Shown one piece after another: positions 58,519-64,000 of a stretch of DNA of 64,000 nucleotides. How positions within the stretch are numbered: position 1 is the stretch's first letter; every line of letters starts with the position of its first letter. The position numbers and the translations under genes were made by a program. A model generated the notes under the pieces. The model searched no databases, was not told where the DNA came from, and saw only the letters and a list, made by a program, of their open reading frames with translations. The stretch is taken from positions 295,564,167 through 295,628,166 of the forward strand of contig CM041779.1 of assembly GCA_023374045.1 (NCBI GenBank), given 5' to 3'. The stretch is from Limonium bicolor. Lineage: Eukaryota; Streptophyta; Magnoliopsida; Caryophyllales; Plumbaginaceae.

Positions 58519-61267
58519 ATGCCTTTCACCAGGTCACAGAGCCTCCCAGAGAATATTAATCACACGGTTGGTTACATCCCAGAAATCGAGAGAACCTTTC
58601 TGCGCAATCTCAGGCAGAGACGAACTCAACAAAACATTACCACCACAGTGATAGATTCTGACCCGGAAGCTAACATGGCAGCTACACCAGCAACGGTTCG
58701 AAATATCAACAGGCCGTCTAACCAAGGACAACAGCCTGCCTTCGTCCTTCCTCAACTTAGCCCATCCGAATACGATGAGTGGTAGAAGCTGAAGCCATAT
58801 CATCAGATTCGATGTGTAAAGGAGTTGGGCATGTTTGATGGCACCAGTCCAGACGAAGCCCTGTTACATGTTACAAAATTCTTACAACATGCCAATAGCC
58901 TTACTGCAACCGACGCAGTACTTCAATATGCAAGATTGTCTTTATTCCCACACAGCCTGACGGGAAACGCGAGCAAGTGGTATCATAGCTTAACACCGAG
59001 TACCATCGGTACCTGGGACGACATGGCCACCAAGTTCTATGACAAATTCCTACCCCGAGCCGAACTTTGGAGATGATTGCTGAAATTTATAATTTCAAGC
59101 AACCAGGGTCGGAGAATATTTGTGAAACTTGGGACCGTTTCAAAGGTCTACTACTCACTTGTCCTCACCACGGTCTGACGAAGGAACAAGTATCACAATT
59201 GTTTTACAAGGGCTTGATCGGTCCGTGCAGAACAATGGTGTTATCTTCGTTAGGGGCTGACGTTCTGAAAAAGCCGGGAGCACAATTTCTGAACAGCATG
59301 GAGTCTCTCTGTGAGGAAATTAGAGACTGGGCCTCCGGTGGATCAAGGAGCGTACTCCAGGATTATATCATGTTGGGGAAAGATGATAACAAGTTCGATC
59401 AATTAATGAAAGCCATGAGCAACTCATGGAAAGCAATGCTCAGCAAGCAACAAAAGTGAGCACTCTACAGAAAGTGGTCGAACAGATGGCTATGAATTCC
59501 TTCCCTCAGCAAGCTAAGTCGATGATTTCCCGACCACCTACTACCCCTCCAGGCTATGCTCCTCAATCTCAAACGTCACCAACAATTTCTTGTACACAAT
59601 GTTGCGGGCCTCATGATTACGATCAATGCCCCCAACTACAAGAAATGAAAGCAGCGGAGGAAGCAAACTACATCACCAACAACTCAGGATACAGACAACC
59701 ATGGCAACGTAACATGCAATCCAACCTTAGCTACTCAAACACCGGAAATATCCAAAACCCACATACCCTACAAACATCCCAAAATTACAGACCTCAGTCC
59801 AATTTCCAAGGAGGCCCAAGGCAATATCAACAACAGCCTTATGGCAATGAAGCTTCATCGAGTCGACCAACTCAACCTCCTTCGAATCCTGAGTCTGATA
59901 TGTCTCAGATGCAGGAAATGTTTAAGGCGATGATGGGTAAATCACGAGATACGCAAGAAGAGGTCGCAGCTCTGCGCAAAGACCAAAAAGCCTTGCAATC
60001 TCAAATCCAACAGCTACTCACTCAACAAAGACCACCTGGTCAATTCCCTTCACAGACTAATCCCAATCCGAAGGAACAAGCAAATTCAGTCCTTATAGAC
60101 GATGGCACATCACAATCAACAAACTTGTGTGCAGTCTCTTTAAGGAGTGGAAGGGAACTTGCCACCAGCAAAGGAAAAGAAAAAGAAAATCTTGAAGATT
60201 CCTACATCAATGTTGATGAAACCACCAAACCAACTTTACCTCCCTCAGAAATTCAAATTCCTACTCCTGTTACTCCACCTCCATCTCGAATTACCATCGA
60301 CATCCCAACCTCCACTCATAAAAACAATGAACTCCCATTTCCGAACAGAATGAAAAAGAAACATCTTGATGAGCAATTCTCCAAGTTCTTGAGTATTTTC
60401 AAGAAACTGACCCTCGACATACCTCTGATCGATGCTTTGCAAGAGATGCCTAACTACGCAAAATTCCTCAAGGATCTCTTGACAAAGAAGAAAAAGAAAC
60501 CTGGAAAAGAGACAGTGCACCTGACAGAGGAGTGTTCTGCAGCCCTTCTTCGAGCACTCCCTCCTAAACAAACAGATCCGGGAAATCCCGTGATCCCGTG
60601 CTTTATAGGTGGGGTGGACTGTGGAAGTGGTCTATGCGACCTAGGAGCCAGCATTAATATCATGCCATACGCCACTTTCTTGAAAGTTAAAGGAGGAGAA
60701 ATGCAACCGGTTCCTTTTAAACTCCAACTAGCAGACAGATCAGAGATCAAGCCCATGGGCATAGTCCGAGATTTGGTAGTTGGAGTGTCTCGCTTCATCT
60801 TTCCAGCTGATTTCGTCATTCTAGAAATGGATGACGATGTCGAGGTTCCCCTGATTCTAGGTCGACCGTTTCTAAGTACCGCCAAAGCATCATTGACGTC
60901 CGATGGAAAAATCACTCTTCGGTACGAAGATGAGACGATTGAATTCGACATGCAGAAAATGATGAAGAAAAGCTCAAACTTTTCTCCTCATGCTAAGACG
61001 GTGGGATTCACAGATGACGAGGAGGAGGAAGGCGATTTTGCTACAGAGGAGGACACGTATTTTCCATCTTCCATCCAGGAAGCTGAAACTGAACCCCTAG
61101 AGCAAGTATTACTTACTTCTCTAGAAGAAAAGATGGAGGATCCAGAAGTTAACGCCATTGGCGTACGTAGAAAAAGGAAGGGCTGGTTATCAATCGTTCC
61201 GGCCACCAATCGAAGAACTCGACAGAAAACCTCAAAAATCAATTCCATCAGTAGAACAACCACCTGA
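58519..61267 (+). pseudogene. gag-pro: gag-protease region of the right Athila element (broken)
   Basis: ATG at 58519 opens Athila Gag. A TAG at 58783 and frame changes near 59067 and 59430 break it. The capsid part reads FDGTSPDEALLHVTKFL and FYDKFLPR; the nucleocapsid has one knuckle, CTQCCGPHDYDQC (about 59592-59630), followed by a long Gln/Pro/Asn-rich linker. The protease, in the frame open from 59426 to 61267, has DLGAS (D at 60638) in place of the common DTG/DSG, and ends in LILGRPFLSTA; this D-L-G-A form is usual for Athila. It would cut the polyprotein during particle maturation. The acidic tail (DDEEEEGD, about 61015) leads to pol. Confidence 0.85.
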
Positions 61268-61327
61268 ACTCGAGCTTAAAGAAATACCCTCTAACCTCAA
61301 GTATGCTTCCTAGCTGAAAATGACCAT

Positions 61328-62790
61328 TTGCCTGTCATTATTTCCTCTTCTCTGAATTCCGGAGAGGAAACGAAGCTACTTGAGGTATTGAAAAAGCACA
61401 AGACAGCAATCGGGTGGACTATCGCTGATATCAAAGGAATTGATCCCTCCTATTGCACGCACCATATTTACATGGAGGAAAACTTCAAGCCTATCCGACA
61501 ACCTCAACGCCGGCTAAACCCTAACCTCAAGGAGGTAGTTCGAAAGGAGGTTCTGAAACTCCTTGACGCAGACATCATCTATCCAATTTCTGACAGTCCA
61601 TGGGTCAGTCCTGTTCAAGTTGTCCCTAAGAAGGGGGGCATCGAAGCTGTTATTAATGAAAAGGGAGAGACTATCCCTCAAAGAAAGATCACAGGATGGC
61701 GCATGTGTATTGATTATCGGCGTTTGAACTTGGCCACCAGGAAGGATCATTTCCCTCTCCCCTTCATCGACCAGATGTTGGAACGACTTGCAGGGCAAGA
61801 GTACTACTGTTTTCTAGATGGGTTCTCGGGTTATTTTCAAATACCAATCGCACCTGAGGACCAGGACAAGACAACCTTCACTTGTCCTTACGGTACCTTT
61901 GCATACCGACGAATGCCTTTCGGTCTATGCAACGCCCCTGCTACCTTCCAGAGATGTATGCAAGCAATATTTGCTGACTTCATCGAGCAGAGCATAGAAG
62001 TCTTATGGACGATTTCTCAGTCTATGGCTCTAGTTTCGACAAATGCTTGGCACAACTAGATTTGATCCTGAGACGGTGTGAGGATACGAATCTCGTTTAA
62101 ACTGGGAGAAGTGTCATTTTATGGTCAAGGACGGGATCGTCCTTGGACATAAAATATCAGCAAAAGGGATAGAGGTGGATAAAGCCAAGGTAGAGGTTAT
62201 TGAGAAGTTACCAGCACCAACTACAGTTAAAGATATACGAGCATTTCTAGGGCACGCAGGATTTATCGGCGGTTTATACAGGACTTCTCCAAAATCAGTA
62301 AGCCATTGACCGACCTGCTACAAAAGATGCCCCTTTCATTTCAACGACAAGTGTTCAGCTGCCTTCAAAGCCATAACACAAAAATTGGTGACAGCACCTG
62401 TGGTCATACCACCTGATTGGTCTCTTCCTTTTGAGATCATGTGTGACGCAAGTGACTATGCCGTGGGGGCAGCTCTGCCAAAGAAAGAGAAAATCTTGAG
62501 AGTGATCGCCTATGCTAGCAGAACTGAACGACGCGCAGAAAAACTATACGACCACCGAAAAAGAACTTTTGGCTATAGTTTTCTCCCTCGATAAGTTCAG
62601 ATCTTACTTATGGGGAAGCAAAGTCATCGTGCATACAGACCACTCCGCTCTCAAATACTTATTCACGAAACAAGAAGCCAAAGCTCGCTTATGCGCTGGA
62701 TTCTTCTACTTCAAGAGTTTGACATCGAAGTCAAAGATAAGAGCGGGAAACTGAATGTCGTCGCCGACCATCTCTCTAGGTTGGTGACTC
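61328..62790 (+). pseudogene. pol: Athila reverse transcriptase and RNase H (frameshifted)
   Basis: The first part of the reverse transcriptase (61328 to about 62000) is clear: SPWVSPVQVVPKKGG, WRMCIDYRRLNLATRKDHFP, DGFSGYFQI, MPFGLCNAPATFQRCM. The frame is lost by a missing base at about 62003, just before the catalytic Asp-Asp, which appears in the next frame. Thumb and connection pieces are at 62121-62285 (VLGHKISAKGIEVDKAKV). RNase H follows in several frames (EIMCDASDYAVGAA at about 62430; [12 protein letters not shown] at about 62630). At least four frame changes. Not functional. Confidence 0.85.
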
Positions 62791-64000
62791 CTACGGATAG
62801 TGTGCCCATCAACGAATTCTTCCCCGACGAGACTGTCTTCTCCATCACCAAAGTACAGGAGCCATGGTACGCAGACCTGGCCAATTATTTAGTCTCAGGA
62901 ACAGTACCCTACGATTACTCCCAGAAGAAGAAATTCTTTCTGACTCGAGGCATTATTTCTGGGAGGACCCGTACTTGTTCCGAGTTAGTGCTGATGGGTT
63001 AATTCGACGATGTCTCCCGGAAGAAGAGGTTTCGAGCGTCATTCACTTTTGTCATTCTCGGGAAGCCGGAGGTCACCATGGACCCACGAGGACCGCTGCT
63101 AAGATCCTGGCCTCAGGTTTTTATTGGCCAACCCTTCATAAAGATGTGTACCAATTCTGCAGACAATGTGATAATTGTCAGAAAATGGGTAACACATCCA
63201 GGAGACATGAGATGCCGCAACAAGGGATACTAGAAGTAGAGCTCTTTGATTGTTGGGGCATCGATTTCATGGGACCGTTCCCTTCCTCGCAGGGCCACGA
63301 ATATGTTCTGGTGGCAGTTGATTATGTGTCAAAGTGGGTGGAAGCTGTACCGTGTCATCATGCCGATGCAAAGACAGTAACAAGATTCCTCAAAAAGCAC
63401 ATTTTACCCGTTTCGGCGTGCCCAGAATTATTATTAGTGATGGAGGAACACACTTCTGCAACCGTTTATTCGAAGCACTTATGGTAAATACGGGGTACGT
63501 CACAAGGTAGCTTTACCTTATCACCCCCAGACAAACGGTCAAGCAGAAGTTTCCAACCGAGAGTTAAAATGGATCCTTCAGAAGACGGTTAACTCATCAC
63601 GGAAGGATTGGGCACTTAAACTGGATGATGCGCTTTGGGCTTACCGCACTGCATTCAAGACTCCCATCGGGATGTCTCCTTTTAAGCTGGTCTATGGAAA
63701 AGCATGCCACCTTCCTGTAGAGATGGAGCATAAAGTATTGGGCAATCAAAGCCCTAAACTTTGACATGACTTCTGCAGGAGAGAGAAGGAAATTCCAACT
63801 TACCGAATTAGAAGAGCTACGAGATCAGGCTTACCAGAATGCTAAGATCTATAAAGAGCGCACCAAAAAGTTCCACGACAGGATGATCCTCAAGAAGGAA
63901 TTCGAAATTGGTGATTGGGTTCTCTTATATAACTCGAGATTAAGGATTTTCCCTGGGAAGCTCAAGTCACATTGGGCCGGCCCTTTTCAAATTGTTAGTG
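62791..64000 (+). pseudogene. pol: Athila integrase (frameshifted, cut by window end)
   Basis: Zinc module HSREAGGHHG ... CDNCQKMG (about 63050-63190), core [14 protein letters not shown] (D at about 63260), then a frame change near 63410; the next Asp and the Glu ([10 protein letters not shown], about 63535) lie in other frames. [13 protein letters not shown] near 63695-63730 mirrors the left Athila. Closely related to 17072-18721, but that copy is uninterrupted and this one is decayed. The C-terminal end is outside the window. Confidence 0.86.

Larger units (their letters stand above)
56479..64000 (+). mobile_element. 5' part of a degenerate Athila-like element, running off the window
   Basis: Complete 5' LTR, Asp-type primer site, gag, protease, reverse transcriptase, RNase H and most of integrase, with many frameshifts. 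It lies in LTR7; the left target site is TCTAC (56474-56478). Confidence 0.9.

Noticed and set aside
58519..63487. Right Athila as a working element
   Set aside because: Stops and frame changes in gag, at the reverse transcriptase active site, in RNase H and in integrase.

Overview
The window is plant nuclear DNA made almost wholly of nested LTR retrotransposons. The evidence is Ty3/gypsy proteins of two plant lineages, an initiator-Met tRNA primer site in one family and an Asp-type primer site in the other, kilobase-long LTRs, and repeated 5-bp target duplications. I found no host gene, rRNA, tRNA or CRISPR. The species cannot be told; a flowering plant with a large, repeat-rich genome fits.

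Two families dominate. The first is a chromovirus of the Tekay/Del type. Its LTRs are about 4.0-4.7 kb, start TGAAATACCCC and end GGGGTGTTACA, and its pol ends in a chromodomain. The second is Athila-like. Its LTRs are about 1.65 kb and start TGATAAG, its primer site is TGGCGCCGTTGCCGGGGA, and its protease has a DLGA active site.

Layout, left to right. 1-2706 is a piece of a Tekay interior (copy A) with the end of gag. 2707-17071 is a LARD-like element (E1) with two 4.65-kb LTRs, intact primer and polypurine sites and no proteins. 17072-21424 is the 3' part of an Athila element (RNase H tail, integrase, 3' LTR). 21425-26768 is the 5' LTR and gag start of a minus-strand Tekay element (E3). 26774-28284 is a solo LTR with GTCTT duplications. 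28682-32842 is a long Tekay LTR (LTR8), split by E2 at 32843-47308, a full 14.5-kb Tekay element with GGATT duplications. LTR8 resumes at 47314-47630, then another LTR (LTR5, from 47631) is itself split by a minus-strand solo LTR (LTR6, 50797-55235, GTGTG duplications). A further minus-strand LTR (LTR7, from 55295) is cut at 56478 by a plus-strand Athila element that runs off the window end.

Insertion order can be read from the nesting. E3 was hit by the left Athila, which was hit by the A/E1 complex. LTR8 was hit by LTR5 and by E2, LTR5 by LTR6 and LTR7, and LTR7 by the right Athila.

The outstanding feature is inside E2. Between gag and protease lies a nearly complete AlkB-type 2-oxoglutarate/Fe(II) dioxygenase frame (38611-39423) with all iron and 2-oxoglutarate ligands visible, broken only by two adjacent stop codons. 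Other structure not explained by standard annotation: gag introns conserved in position and phase among three elements, a hairpin over the primer-binding site with compensatory changes, a conserved set of splice sites inside the long LTRs, and arrays of short palindromes that sit in most LTRs but differ in sequence from family to family.
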